Below, piece after piece: positions 24,450-33,355 of a stretch of 64,000 bases of DNA. The stretch's first letter is position 1. Every line of letters begins with the position of its first letter. A model generated the notes under the pieces. It saw only the letters and a program-made list of their open reading frames with translations. It ran no database searches and was not told the DNA's origin. The translations under genes and the position numbers were made by a program. Source of the stretch: Rhodanobacter sp. LX-99 (GTDB lineage Bacteria; Pseudomonadota; Gammaproteobacteria; Xanthomonadales; Rhodanobacteraceae); contig NZ_JAHFVL010000001.1 in assembly GCF_018599185.1 (NCBI RefSeq), positions 1,984,001-2,048,000 on the forward strand, in the 5' to 3' direction.

Positions 24450-25082
24450 TCAGTGCTGGCGCTTGATCCAGCGCAACAGGGCCTTCCAGTCCTGCTGGTG
24501 GCTGCGGACCTGTTCGGATTGGTAATCGAAGATGCCCTTGCCGAGGCCGCTCAGCAGCACGTAGGCCTGGCTGTCGCGCAGCTGCGCGGCGATCGGGAAC
24601 GGCGCTTGCTCGGCGAGCTGGGCGAGCGCGTCCTGGCTGGCGTGGGTCCACGGCTTGAGCCGGTTGGCGACCAGCGCCACCGGCAGCTTGCCGCGGCGGA
24701 TGCGGTTGATCGATTGCAGCTCGCCGAGGAAGCGCAACGTGGCGTCGAGATCGAACGAGGACGGCAGCACCGGCACCAGCAGCACGTCGGCCACGTCGAT
24801 GAACGGCTCCAGCTCGCGCTCGCCGGAACCGGCGGGGGTGTCGATCAGCAGTTGCTGGGTGTCCGGCGGCACGCGCTGCAGGCTGCGGCGGCCGCTGTCG
24901 AGCGCCAGCACGCCGGGGACGTTGTCCGGTCTGAGTTCGGCCCAGCGGAAGCTGGAGTGTTGCCGGTCGGCGTCGATGATCGCGGTGTGCTGCCCCGCCT
25001 GTGCCCAGTGCGACGCCAGTTGCGTCACCAGCGTGCTCTTGCCGCAACCACCCTTGCTGCTTGCCACCAGCGTCGTAAGCAT
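24450..25082 (-). CDS. Orphan ParA/MinD-family ATPase
   Basis: 210 residues. A deviant Walker A (SSKGGCGKSTLVTQLA, residues 8-23, with the signature Lys in KGG), IIDADRQHSSFRW (A' motif) and LLIDTPAGSG (Walker B) place it in the ParA/MinD ATPase family. No DNA-binding N-terminal domain is present and no ParB partner is adjacent, so it is not the chromosomal ParAB pair. Short orphan ParA proteins often position protein cargo (chemotaxis arrays, pili, flagella). The cargo cannot be named here. A secreted unknown protein lies upstream and sixA downstream, all on the minus strand. Confidence 0.83.
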   Translation of the reverse strand: MLTTLVASSKGGCGKSTLVTQLASHWAQAGQHTAIIDADRQHSSFRWAELRPDNVPGVLALDSGRRSLQRVPPDTQQLLIDTPAGSGERELEPFIDVADVLLVPVLPSSFDLDATLRFLGELQSINRIRRGKLPVALVANRLKPWTHASQDALAQLAEQAPFPIAAQLRDSQAYVLLSGLGKGIFDYQSEQVRSHQQDWKALLRWIKRQH

Positions 25083-25195
25083 CGGATCGCCCCTGCCACG
25101 GAAGGTGGACCAAGCCTACCGGGGGGAGCAGGAAAGGGAAACAGGGAACGGGAAACGTGCAGCGCGGCGAATGCTTGTTCCCCCTCGTGCTCGAT

Positions 25196-26227
25196 TCACT
25201 GCGCCTTGCGCGGCTGCCAGCCGGTGGGGGCTTCGGTCGGGATGCTGTTGTCGCGCAGGGCGGCCAGTTGCAGGCTCATCTCGGTGCCGCCGTTGCGGGC
25301 CAGCGCCAGCAGGCGCTGGGCCAGCGCCGGGTCGTCCTGCGCCCGGGCCAGCAGCTGGGCGAAGCCCTGTACCTGCCAGATCAGGTTGCGGCGGGCGTCC
25401 TTGGCTTCCTGCTGCTGCGCCGGATCATCGGCCAGCACTTCGCGCAGGTGCAGGCCGAGCGAACGCGCCAGCGGGCTGGAACCCCACTCGAGAGTCTTGC
25501 CCAGGGCCAGGCAATCGGCCTTGATCGAGGCATCCTCGCCGGCGTTCTCGCACAACTTGGCGACCAGCTGCAGGCTTGGCTGCGGCTGGGTCGTGGCCAG
25601 GCCGAAGACCAGCACGGCCTGCATGCCCACCGCGCCGCCCGCATGGGTCGGGTCCAGCGTGTCGGGCGGCGGCGGCAACATGCCGACCGCGTTGGCCAGC
25701 GCCTGCAGGGTGGTGCCGGCATAGTCGTCGTAGAGTTTTGCCGCGGCAGCCTTGGCCAGGTCGTCGCGGGCGGCGTCCTGCTTCATGCCGCGCGCATCGG
25801 CGCCGAGCTTGAGCAGCCATACCGCGGCGTTGTCCGGCGCCTGGCCGAGCAGATGCTCCAGCGCCACGGTGTTCGGACAGACGTCGGCGTTGCTGTCGCA
25901 ATCGGCCAGTTGCACCCAGTACACCGCCGCACCGGCGCCTTCGGCCTGGGTGGCGCGTTCGATCAGGCGGTGGAAGCTGTTGCTCGGAGTCTGGTTGAAC
26001 AGCGGCCGCGCCAGCAGGGCCGCGCCGAGCAATCGCAACGGATCGCCGCCCGGTGCCAGCACGCTGACCAGATCCCGCTGGAACGCGAGCTGGGCCTTGT
26101 CGCGGGCCTGGGCGGCCTTGTCCGGCGTGCCTTGGCTCTTGTCGGCGATGGCCTTGCTGGCGAATGCCGGCGCGACGGCCAGCGACAAGGCGCACGTCAG
26201 GACGAGGCAACGCAATCCACGCATCAT
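25196..26227 (-). CDS. Secreted/periplasmic protein of unknown function
   Basis: 343 residues from tandem Met codons (MMRGLRCLVLTCALSLAVAP) at 26227/26224; the extension further upstream is rejected because it lacks a signal peptide. A Sec signal peptide ends near AFA-SKA (about residue 23). The mature protein is alanine-rich and helical, with repeat-like helices (DKAAQARDKAQLAFQRDL, ERATQAEGAGAAVYWVQLADCD, GADARGMKQDAARDDLAKAAAAK) and four Cys that may form disulphides in the periplasm. The fold resembles helical tetratricopeptide-like proteins, but no family was recognised. It is in line with the parA and sixA genes. Confidence 0.65.
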   Translation of the reverse strand: MMRGLRCLVLTCALSLAVAPAFASKAIADKSQGTPDKAAQARDKAQLAFQRDLVSVLAPGGDPLRLLGAALLARPLFNQTPSNSFHRLIERATQAEGAGAAVYWVQLADCDSNADVCPNTVALEHLLGQAPDNAAVWLLKLGADARGMKQDAARDDLAKAAAAKLYDDYAGTTLQALANAVGMLPPPPDTLDPTHAGGAVGMQAVLVFGLATTQPQPSLQLVAKLCENAGEDASIKADCLALGKTLEWGSSPLARSLGLHLREVLADDPAQQQEAKDARRNLIWQVQGFAQLLARAQDDPALAQRLLALARNGGTEMSLQLAALRDNSIPTEAPTGWQPRKAQ

Positions 26228-26386
26228 GGGCTCGGGTCCGCAGTCAAAGCGCGCAGCATACCTCCCGCGGATTAAGCGCGGCTGATCCATCGGCCGGTGC
26301 AGACGGATCGAGGCGACAAGGCTTGCTAGGATGGGTGTTCCCCGGCGCAGGGCCGCGCCCCCATGTCATCGTTCGGGAGACGCGTA

Positions 26387-26581
26387 GTGGATCATCTGTC
26401 GACATTCGCCGATGGCGCACCCTGGTTTGTCGGCTGGGGCACGCTGGCCTTGATCAATGCCGCCCTGGCGCAGGGCAAGAACCGCAGCGGCCTGCTGTGG
26501 TTCCTGCTGTCGCTGCTGTTCGGCCCGCTCGCCACGCTGTTGCTGGTGCTGCTGCCGAAGGTGCGCTCGAAGATGTTTTGA
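26387..26581 (+). CDS. Small membrane protein
   Basis: 64 residues from a GTG at 26387 (VDHLSTFADGAPWFVGW), preferred because GGGAG lies eight bases upstream; an in-frame ATG at 26363 is the alternative. It has two hydrophobic segments, with the motif NAALAQGKNRSGLLWFLLSLLFGPLATLLLVLLPK. The GKNRS turn followed by FLLxLLFGPxATxxL is a pattern I have seen in short uncharacterised gammaproteobacterial membrane proteins. Function unknown. The gene ends two bases before a strong inverted repeat. Confidence 0.62.
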   Translation: MDHLSTFADGAPWFVGWGTLALINAALAQGKNRSGLLWFLLSLLFGPLATLLLVLLPKVRSKMF

Positions 26582-26583
26582 GT

Positions 26584-26665
26584 GCCGGGATTCGGGATTG
26601 GGGATTCGAAAGAGCGACGAGCCGCGGCTTTGACGAATCCCGAATCCCCAATCTCGAATCCCGGC
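26584..26665. repeat. Inverted repeat between convergent genes
   Basis: Arms at 26584-26608 and 26641-26665 match in 24 of 25 positions and are rich in GGGATT units, with a 32-base centre. It fills the whole space between a small membrane-protein gene and the speE stop codon. It could act as a bidirectional terminator, though neither side has a T-tract, or it may be a member of a dispersed repeat family. Confidence 0.8.
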
Positions 26666-27535
26666 TTACTCGCCCAGCGCCTCGCGCATGAACTCCGGCT
26701 GCGCCAGCGCGCCCTTGTGGATGTCGGCGTTGTAGTAGCGGGTCGGGAAGTTCTTGCTCAGCGCGCCGCGCTCGCGGAAGCCGGACAGGTCGCCGCCCTT
26801 GCGCGCCATCGTGCAGCTCCACCAACCGGTCGGGTAGCACGGCTGCGGGAACGGCAGCGTCTTCACCGCGCTGAAGCCGGTGGTGCGCATGGCCGAGCGC
26901 ATCGACTTGATCAGTTCGATGTGCGCCAGCGGCGATTCGCTCTGCTGCACCAGCAGGCCGCCGTGGCGCAGCGCCTTGTAGCAGCTGGCGTAGAACGCGG
27001 CGTTGAACAGGCCTTCGGCCGGGCCGACCGGGTCGGTCGAGTCGACGATGATCAGGTCCAGCGAGTCGGGCTCGGCGTCGGCCATGTACTTGATGCCATC
27101 GATGAACAGCAGTTCGGCGCGCGGATCGCCGTTGGACTCGCACAGCTCGGGGAAATACTCCTCGGCCAGGCGGGTCACGCGCTCGTCGATCTCCACCTGC
27201 ACCGCGTGCTCGACTTCCTCGTGCCTGAGCACCTCGCGCAGCGTGCCGCAGTCGCCGCCGCCGATGATCACCACGCGCTTGGCGCGCGCATGGGTGAACA
27301 GCGCCGGGTGGGTCATCATCTCGTGGTAGAAGAAGTTGTCGCGCGTGGTCAGCATCACGCAGCCGTCGATCACCATCAGGTTGCCCCAGTCGGTGGTCTT
27401 GTGGATCTCGATGGTCTGGAACGGGGTCTTCTCCGCATGCAGCAGTTGCTCGGTGCGGAAACCGATGGAGGAGCCGGAAGCCTGGTGGGCCTCGGTGAAC
27501 CAGCTGGCTTCATTCGGCGTGGACTGCTGCGACAT
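26666..27535 (-). CDS. speE: Spermidine synthase
   Basis: 289 residues from ATG at 27535. The enzyme transfers an aminopropyl group from decarboxylated S-adenosylmethionine to putrescine. Family hallmarks are visible: RTEQLLHAEKTPFQTIEIHKT near the N-terminus, VVIIGGGDCGTLREVLRH (nucleotide-like binding, near residue 91), VEIDERV, and LDLIIVDSTDPVGPAEGLF (catalytic Asp and DPVGPAE loop). Length matches the bacterial enzyme. It is divergent from the arginine decarboxylase gene speA, so both ends of the polyamine pathway share one intergenic region. Confidence 0.93.
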   Translation of the reverse strand: MSQQSTPNEASWFTEAHQASGSSIGFRTEQLLHAEKTPFQTIEIHKTTDWGNLMVIDGCVMLTTRDNFFYHEMMTHPALFTHARAKRVVIIGGGDCGTLREVLRHEEVEHAVQVEIDERVTRLAEEYFPELCESNGDPRAELLFIDGIKYMADAEPDSLDLIIVDSTDPVGPAEGLFNAAFYASCYKALRHGGLLVQQSESPLAHIELIKSMRSAMRTTGFSAVKTLPFPQPCYPTGWWSCTMARKGGDLSGFRERGALSKNFPTRYYNADIHKGALAQPEFMREALGE

Positions 27536-27672
27536 GGCGGATGTTCCTGACGAACCGGGTGGAAGGACAAAGACTGCCAATTGTAGCGATAACCGGGGTG
27601 AACGTCCCGAGAGCGGGTCGGCGGCCCGTGCGCATATCGTCACAGGTGCCCATTACAATGGCGGCTGGCCTG

Positions 27673-27691
27673 GCCGGCGCAGCGCGCCGGC
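27673..27691 (+). promoter_or_regulatory. GC hairpin in the speA leader
   Basis: A perfect 8-bp stem (GCCGGCGC / GCGCCGGC) with a three-base loop lies just downstream of a TACAAT box (27654-27659) and about 130 bases before speA. It would fall in the 5' leader of the mRNA if that box is the promoter. A regulatory role is only inferred. Confidence 0.35.
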
Positions 27692-27819
27692 GGCCGACCA
27701 GTCCGATCGGCCCCGCGGCGTGCGAGGCTTCCGGTCGCTCGGGCTCGTGCTCTTGTGGAGCAAAGCGTCAAGGCTCGCCGCTGCGACGACATCATTCGTT
27801 TGCACGAGGAGCAACGCTG

Positions 27820-29709
27820 ATGGCGAACCATTGGAATACCGACACCGCGCGTCACACCTACGCCGTGCCGCACTGGGGCGACGGCTACGTCGACGTGAGC
27901 GCGGCCGGCGAGATCGTGATGCGCCCGCGCGGCGCGTACGGCCCGGCGCTGTCGCTGCCGAAAATTGTCGAACGCGCTCGCGCCGAGGGCCTGCGGCTGC
28001 CGCTGCTGGTGCGCTTCCCCGACATCCTGGCCGACCGCCTGGCGCGGTTGCAGGGCGCGTTCGCCCAGGCGATCGCCGAGCACGGCTATGCCGGCGGCTA
28101 TACCGCGATCTACCCGATCAAGGTGAACCAGCAGCGCGGCGTGGCCGGCGAACTGGTCGCCGCCGGTACGCACGGCTTCGGCCTGGAAGCGGGTTCCAAG
28201 CCGGAGCTGATGGCGGTGCTGGCGATGGCGCGGCCCGGCTCCATCGTGATCTGCAACGGCTACAAGGACCGCGAGTACATCCGCCTGGCGCTGATCGGGC
28301 GCAAGCTCGGCCTGCGCGTGCACATCGTGATCGAGAAGCTGTCCGAGCTCGACCACGTGTTCAGCGAGGCGCAGGCGCTGGGCGTGGAACCGCTGCTTGG
28401 CGTACGCGTGCGGCTCGCCTCGATCGGCGCCGGCAAGTGGCAGAACACCGGCGGCGACAAGGGCAAGTTCGGGCTGTCGCCGCAGCAGGTGCTGAGCCTG
28501 ATCGAACGGCTGGATCGCGCCGGCCTCAAGCACACGCTGAAGCTGCAGCACTTCCACATGGGTTCGCAGATCTCCAACGTGCGCGACATCGCCAACGGCA
28601 TGCGCGAGGCCACGCGCTACTTCGTCGAGCTGCGCCGGATGGGCGTGCCGCTGGAGATCGTCGACGTCGGCGGCGGCCTCGGCGTGGACTACGAGGGTTC
28701 GCGCTCGCGCAGCCACAACTCGATCAACTACTCGATCGAGCAGTACGCCTCGACCATCGTGCAGTCGCTGGCCGAGGCGGTGGCTGCCGAAGGCCTGGAT
28801 GCGCCGCACATCCTCACCGAGGCCGGCCGCGCGATGACCGCGCACCACGCGGTGATGGTGGTCAACGTGACCGAGGTCGAGGAAGTGCCGGCCGGCGCGA
28901 TCCCGCCGCCGTGCGCGGACGAACCGGCGGTGCTGCGCCGCCTGCGCGAGACCTGGGAGGAACTGGACCGGCGTCCCGCGCTGGAACTGTTCCACGAGGC
29001 CCAGCATCACTTGAGCGAGGGCCAGACGCTGTACGCGCTGGGCCAGTTGGCGCTGGCCGACCGCGCGCGGCTGGACGAGATGTACTACGCGATCGCCGGC
29101 GCGGTGCGGCTGCGGCTGCTGCCGGCCGAGCGCTCGCACCGGCAGGCGCTGGACGAGCTGGACGAGAAGCTCGTCGACAAGTACTTCGTCAACTTCTCGG
29201 TGTTCGAGTCGATCCCGGACGTGTGGGCGATCGGGCAGATCTTCCCGATCGCGCCGATCGCCCGGCTCGACGAGCAGCCGACCCGGCGCGGCGTGATCGT
29301 CGACCTCACCTGCGATTCGGACGGCCGCATCGACCACTACGTCGACGCCGAGGGCGTCGACGTCAGCCTGCCGCTGCACGCGCTGCGGAACGGCGAAAGC
29401 TACCGGCTCGGCATCTTCATGGTCGGCGCCTACCAGGAGACGCTGGGCGACATCCACAACCTGTTCGGCGACACCGACGCGGTCAACGTGCGCGTGGACG
29501 GCGACGGCTACACCTTCGCCCACGTGCGCCGCGGCGACACCACCGACCTGATGCTCGACTACGTCGGCTACGACCTGGAGGCATTGCGGCAGAGCTACCG
29601 CGAGCGCATCGCCGGCGCGGGCGTGACCGGCGCGGAAGCCGGGCAGTTGTACGACACGCTCGACGGCGGGCTCACCGCGTACACCTATCTCGCCGAAGAG
29701 TCGCATTGA
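27820..29709 (+). CDS. speA: Biosynthetic arginine decarboxylase
   Basis: 629 residues from ATG at 27820 with GAGGAG seven bases upstream. This PLP enzyme converts arginine to agmatine, the entry to putrescine. The PLP Lys is in YPIKVNQQR (Lys101). Also visible are LQHFHMGSQISNVRDI, VDVGGGLGVDYEGSRS, the C-terminal VNFSVFESIPDVWAIGQIFPI and MVGAYQETLGDIHNLFGDTDAV, all typical of SpeA. Length is the usual 630-660. Its 284-base upstream gap, shared with speE, contains a perfect GC hairpin at 27673-27691 and a TACAAT -10-like box at 27654-27659. Confidence 0.95.
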   Translation: MANHWNTDTARHTYAVPHWGDGYVDVSAAGEIVMRPRGAYGPALSLPKIVERARAEGLRLPLLVRFPDILADRLARLQGAFAQAIAEHGYAGGYTAIYPIKVNQQRGVAGELVAAGTHGFGLEAGSKPELMAVLAMARPGSIVICNGYKDREYIRLALIGRKLGLRVHIVIEKLSELDHVFSEAQALGVEPLLGVRVRLASIGAGKWQNTGGDKGKFGLSPQQVLSLIERLDRAGLKHTLKLQHFHMGSQISNVRDIANGMREATRYFVELRRMGVPLEIVDVGGGLGVDYEGSRSRSHNSINYSIEQYASTIVQSLAEAVAAEGLDAPHILTEAGRAMTAHHAVMVVNVTEVEEVPAGAIPPPCADEPAVLRRLRETWEELDRRPALELFHEAQHHLSEGQTLYALGQLALADRARLDEMYYAIAGAVRLRLLPAERSHRQALDELDEKLVDKYFVNFSVFESIPDVWAIGQIFPIAPIARLDEQPTRRGVIVDLTCDSDGRIDHYVDAEGVDVSLPLHALRNGESYRLGIFMVGAYQETLGDIHNLFGDTDAVNVRVDGDGYTFAHVRRGDTTDLMLDYVGYDLEALRQSYRERIAGAGVTGAEAGQLYDTLDGGLTAYTYLAEESH

Positions 29710-29716
29710 TGGAAAG

Positions 29717-29828
29717 CCCCTCCCCCTCGGGAGAGGGTGGCGTGAAGGTTCGGTGCAGAGCGCGACATCCCGCTCCGACCAAACCCTCATCCGTCGCTTC
29801 GCGCCACCTTCTCCCAAGGGGAGAAGGG
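29717..29828. repeat. Imperfect inverted repeat between speA and bdhA
   Basis: The left arm (29717-29742, CCCTCCCCCTCGGGAGAGGG core) and the right arm (29802-29828, CTTCTCCCAAGGGGAGAAGG core) are each palindromic and together form an imperfect inverted pair. The CCCTC...GAGGG style is typical of dispersed intergenic palindromes in Xanthomonadales. It may also help terminate speA transcription. Confidence 0.65.
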
Positions 29829-29869
29829 AGCAATATCGAGCTTATTTCTGATCGTTACAGGAGCAGCGC

Positions 29870-30670
29870 ATGACAAGTCTCAACGGCAAGGTCGCCCTGA
29901 TCACCGGCGCGGCCAGCGGCCTCGGCAAGGCGATCGCCGAGCTGTACGCGCAGCACGGCGCCAGCGTGGCGATCGCCGACATCAACCAGGACGCCGCGGA
30001 CAAGGTGGCGGCCGAAATCAATGCGGCCGGCGGCAAGGCGCTCGGCGTGGCGATGGACGTCACCAGCGAGGACGCGGTCAACGCCGGCACCGACAAGGTG
30101 GTCGCCGCGTTTGGCCGTCTGGACATCCTGATCTCCAACGCCGGCGTGCAGATCATCAACCCGATCGAGCAGTTCGCCTTCGCCGACTGGAAGAAGATGC
30201 TGGCGATCCATCTCGACGGCGGCTTCCTCACCACCAAGGCCGCGTTGAAGCACATGTACCAGGACGACGGTACCGGCAAGAGCCGCGGCGGCATCGTGAT
30301 CTACATGGGCTCGGTGCACTCGCACGAGGCGTCGAAGCTGAAGTCCGCCTACGTCACCGCCAAGCACGGCCTGCTCGGCCTGGCCCGCACGCTGGCCAAG
30401 GAAGGCGCGCCGCACAACGTGCGCTCGCACGTGATCTGCCCCGGCTTCGTGCGCACGCCGCTGGTCGAGCGGCAGATTCCCGAGCAGGCGAAGGAGCTGG
30501 GCATCAGCGAAGCGGACGTGATCAGGAACGTGATGCTGAAGGACACCGTCGATGCCACCTTCACCACCGTCGAGGACATCGCGCAGACCGCGCTGTACCT
30601 GGCCACCTTCCCGTCCGCGGCGCTGACCGGCCAGTCGATCGTGGTCAGCCACGGCTGGTTCATGCAGTGA
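29870..30670 (+). CDS. bdhA: 3-hydroxybutyrate dehydrogenase (SDR)
   Basis: 266 residues. A short-chain dehydrogenase that interconverts 3-hydroxybutyrate and acetoacetate with NAD. It has [16 protein letters not shown] (dinucleotide loop, residues 12-27), NAGVQ, Ser148 in [17 protein letters not shown] and Tyr161/Lys165 in YVTAKHG. The [15 protein letters not shown] segment and the C-terminal [16 protein letters not shown] are close to bacterial D-3-hydroxybutyrate dehydrogenases. It overlaps the following patatin gene by three bases, so the two are translationally coupled, suggesting a shared role in polyhydroxybutyrate breakdown. Confidence 0.88.
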   Translation: MTSLNGKVALITGAASGLGKAIAELYAQHGASVAIADINQDAADKVAAEINAAGGKALGVAMDVTSEDAVNAGTDKVVAAFGRLDILISNAGVQIINPIEQFAFADWKKMLAIHLDGGFLTTKAALKHMYQDDGTGKSRGGIVIYMGSVHSHEASKLKSAYVTAKHGLLGLARTLAKEGAPHNVRSHVICPGFVRTPLVERQIPEQAKELGISEADVIRNVMLKDTVDATFTTVEDIAQTALYLATFPSAALTGQSIVVSHGWFMQ

Positions 30671-31848
30671 CCAAGCCCGATCCTGCCGGTTCGCTGGCCG
30701 CGGCGGTGGCTCGCGATTACCGCACCATCGCCCTGGTGCTGCAGGGTGGTGGTGCGCTCGGCGCGTACCAGGCCGGCGTGTTCGAGGCGCTGGACGAGGC
30801 CGGCCTGCAGCCGACACGCCTGGCCGGCATCTCGATTGGCGCACTGAACGCGGCAATCATCGCCGGCAACGCACCCGAGCGGCGGGTGGAGCGGCTGCGC
30901 GAATTCTGGGAGGCGATCTGCCGCTCGCCGCTGTGGCCGGACACGCTGGCGCTGCCGTGGCTCGACGAGGTGGCGTGGCCCACCGCGTGGCTCAACGGGC
31001 TGAGCGGTCTGGCCGCCTGGCGCGCGATGGCCGAAGGCCAGGCCGGCTTTTTCCGTCCGCGCCAGCCGCCGCCATTCCTGGGCGCGCATGCCACGCCGGA
31101 CAGCGTGAGCTGGTACGACACCGCGCCGCTGCGCGCCACGCTGGAGCGGCTGGTCGATTTCGACCGCCTCAACGACCCGCGCGCGATGCGCGTGGCGGTC
31201 GGTGCGGTGAACGTGCGCAGCGGCAACTTCGCCTACTTCGACAACCGCAAGCAACGCCTGCGTCCCGAGCATTTCATGGCCTCCGGCGCGCTGCCGCCGG
31301 GCTTTCCCGCGGTGGAGATCGACGGCGAGTTCTACTGGGACGGCGGCATGGTCTCCAATACGCCGCTGTACGAGGTGCTGAGCGAGCGCCCCGGCTGCGA
31401 CACGCTGGTGTTCCAGGTCGATCTGTGGAGCGCCCGCGGCACGCTGCCGCGCGACCTCGCCGACGTGGCCGAGCGCAGCAAGGAGATCCAGTACTCCAGC
31501 CGCACCCGGCTGGTCACCGAGTTCATGCGCCGCACGCAGGAACAGCGCCGGCTGCTGCACGACGTGATGGCGCTGGTGCCGGAGGAGCGGCGCAGCAACC
31601 CGGCGTACCGGCATGCCGAGGCACGCGCGGCCGAGGCGCTGACCAACGTGATCCACCTGATCTACCAGGACAGGCCGCACGAAGGCCACTTCAAGGACTA
31701 CGAATTCAGCGCCGCCAGCATGCGCAACCACTGGCAGAGCGGCCTGGACGACATGCGCCACACGCTGGCGCATCCGCACTGGCTTGCCGCACCGGATCCC
31801 GAACGCCCCTTCGTGACGCACGACGTGCATCGCGGCGAGGCCGGCTGA
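30667..31848 (+). CDS. Patatin-like phospholipase/esterase (DUF3734 type)
   Basis: 393 residues from a GTG at 30667 that overlaps the bdhA stop. A patatin hydrolase: oxyanion hole [16 protein letters not shown], nucleophile Ser56 in GISIG, catalytic Asp225 in DGGMVSN, then a C-terminal extension ([41 protein letters not shown]) as in the DUF3734-bearing group. Proteins of this type are often linked to bdhA and to polyhydroxyalkanoate metabolism. The substrate (lipid or polyester) is inferred from the neighbour only. Confidence 0.87.
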   Translation: MTKPDPAGSLAAAVARDYRTIALVLQGGGALGAYQAGVFEALDEAGLQPTRLAGISIGALNAAIIAGNAPERRVERLREFWEAICRSPLWPDTLALPWLDEVAWPTAWLNGLSGLAAWRAMAEGQAGFFRPRQPPPFLGAHATPDSVSWYDTAPLRATLERLVDFDRLNDPRAMRVAVGAVNVRSGNFAYFDNRKQRLRPEHFMASGALPPGFPAVEIDGEFYWDGGMVSNTPLYEVLSERPGCDTLVFQVDLWSARGTLPRDLADVAERSKEIQYSSRTRLVTEFMRRTQEQRRLLHDVMALVPEERRSNPAYRHAEARAAEALTNVIHLIYQDRPHEGHFKDYEFSAASMRNHWQSGLDDMRHTLAHPHWLAAPDPERPFVTHDVHRGEAG

Positions 31849-31854
31849 GCGGGT

Positions 31855-32610
31855 TCAGTTGTCCCGCGCCACCTGCAGTCCGGCCGCCGACTGGCTGACC
31901 GGCATCACCTCGATGCGATTGATGTTGAGGTGCGGCGGCAGGTTGGCGATCCACCAGATCGTGTCGGCGATGTCGCCGGCGGTGATCGGATGGGCGCCGG
32001 CGTAGAGCTGGTCGGAGGCGGCCTGGTCGCCGCCGGTGCGCACCAGGGTGAACTCGGTCTCGGCCATGCCCGGCTCCACCGAGGTCACGCGCACGCCGCT
32101 GCCGTGCAGGTCGCAGCGCAGGTTCTGCGAGAACTGGGTGACGAAGGCCTTGGTGCCGCCGTACACGTTGCCGCCGCGGTAGGCGTAGCTGCCGGCGATC
32201 GAGCTGATGTTGACGATCGCGCCGCGGCGCTCGACCAGTTGCGGCAGCAGCAGGTGGGTCAGCGACACCAGGGCGGTGACGTTGGTGTCGATCATCTGCT
32301 TCCACTGCGCCAGATCCGCCTGCTGTGCCGGCGCGGTGCCCAGCGCCAGGCCGGCGTTGTTGACCAGCAGGTCGATGCCGGCGAACGTGGGCGGCAGGTC
32401 CGCGTATGCGGAACGCATCGCGGCCTCGTCGCGCACGTCGAACGCCGCCGCGTGCACGCGCTCGGCGCCGTGCTGCGCCACCAGGTGCTGCAGCCGTTCG
32501 GCGCGGCGGCCGCTGGCGATCACCCGCCAGCCTCCGGCCACGAAGCGCTCCACGGTGGCGGCGCCGAACCCGGAGGTGGCGCCCGTGATCCAGACGGTCT
32601 TGGTGGTCAT
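31855..32610 (-). CDS. SDR oxidoreductase, YdfG-like
   Basis: 251 residues, short-chain dehydrogenase. TGATSGFGAATVERF (nucleotide loop with the F of the YdfG group), an arginine pair SGRRAERL after beta2 that suggests NADPH, NNAGLALG, Ser in ISSIAGSYAYRGGNVYGGTKA, and catalytic Tyr/Lys in VYGGTKA. The GxxYxGGNVYGGTKAFV and PGMAETEFTLVR segments fit NADP-dependent 3-hydroxy acid (serine/3-hydroxypropionate) dehydrogenase YdfG. The exact substrate is not certain. It is convergent with the patatin gene (6 bases apart) and 34 bases downstream of the SPOR gene. Confidence 0.82.
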   Translation of the reverse strand: MTTKTVWITGATSGFGAATVERFVAGGWRVIASGRRAERLQHLVAQHGAERVHAAAFDVRDEAAMRSAYADLPPTFAGIDLLVNNAGLALGTAPAQQADLAQWKQMIDTNVTALVSLTHLLLPQLVERRGAIVNISSIAGSYAYRGGNVYGGTKAFVTQFSQNLRCDLHGSGVRVTSVEPGMAETEFTLVRTGGDQAASDQLYAGAHPITAGDIADTIWWIANLPPHLNINRIEVMPVSQSAAGLQVARDN

Positions 32611-32644
32611 GCGGGAAGTCCAGCGGGAGATGGCGGCGGCAGGC

Positions 32645-33355
32645 TTAGCGGCCTTCCTTCAGCGCGATCGCGTTGATGCCGGCGCCGGCCAGGCGCTGCT
32701 TGGTCGACTCCAGCTCGGTGGCCGAGCGGAACGGGCCGAGGCGCACGCGGTTGTAGGTCTGCCCGCCGATATTGACCGACTGCACGTTGGCGACGAAGCC
32801 CTGCAGCGCGAGTTTCGCCTTCAGCGTTTCCGCGTCGGCGGCGTTCGGGAAGGCGCCGACCTGCAGCAGGTAGCCGCTGCCGGCAGCGGGTTGCGGCACG
32901 GCGGTGGCCGGCGCGGCGGTGACGTCCTGGCTGACCGCGGCCGGTGCGTTGGCCGGCGCCGTCGTCGGCGCCGCCTGGGCGGCCTGCTGCGCCTGCAGCT
33001 GTGCCGCCTGTTGCTGCTTCTGCTGCTGCTCGACGCGCGCCTGCGCGCTGATCTCGGCGTCGGGGATGCGCACTTCTTTCTCCGACAGCACCGAATAGAA
33101 GTCGAATTGCGGCTTCTTCGGTGCGTTGTCGCCGGTCGATTCGAGCACGCCCGGCGCGCTGCCGCGCTCGGCCGTGGCCTGCGGATTCGCCTGCGGGCCG
33201 TCGGCCTTGCGCAGGCTGGTCAGCAGGCTGCCGCGCATCATCACGGCCATCAGGATCGCGCCGGCCACCAGGCCGATGACCGCGTAACCCCAGCCCGGGA
33301 AACCGTTGCTGCCGTTGCGCACGGCCTGCCGGCCCCTGCCCTTGCGTGCTGCCAT
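32645..33355 (-). CDS. SPOR-domain membrane protein, FtsN-like
   Basis: 236 residues from ATG at 33355, which overlaps the argS stop (TAATG). Basic N-terminus ([14 protein letters not shown]), one membrane helix (about residues 23-42, YAVIGLVAGAILMAVMM), a Gln/Ala-rich linker with coiled-coil character (RVEQQQKQQQAAQLQAQQAAQ) and a C-terminal SPOR domain (GYLLQVGAFPNAADAETLKAKLALQGF...YNRVRLGPFRSATE, about 157-236). SPOR domains bind denuded peptidoglycan at the division septum. The single-helix, argS-adjacent arrangement is typical of FtsN-type proteins in this group, but FtsN identity is inferred. Confidence 0.85.
   Translation of the reverse strand: MAARKGRGRQAVRNGSNGFPGWGYAVIGLVAGAILMAVMMRGSLLTSLRKADGPQANPQATAERGSAPGVLESTGDNAPKKPQFDFYSVLSEKEVRIPDAEISAQARVEQQQKQQQAAQLQAQQAAQAAPTTAPANAPAAVSQDVTAAPATAVPQPAAGSGYLLQVGAFPNAADAETLKAKLALQGFVANVQSVNIGGQTYNRVRLGPFRSATELESTKQRLAGAGINAIALKEGR

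Noticed and set aside
27640..29817. 725-codon minus-strand frame opposite speA
   Set aside because: Antisense shadow of a well-supported arginine decarboxylase; composition is repetitive and no motif is seen.
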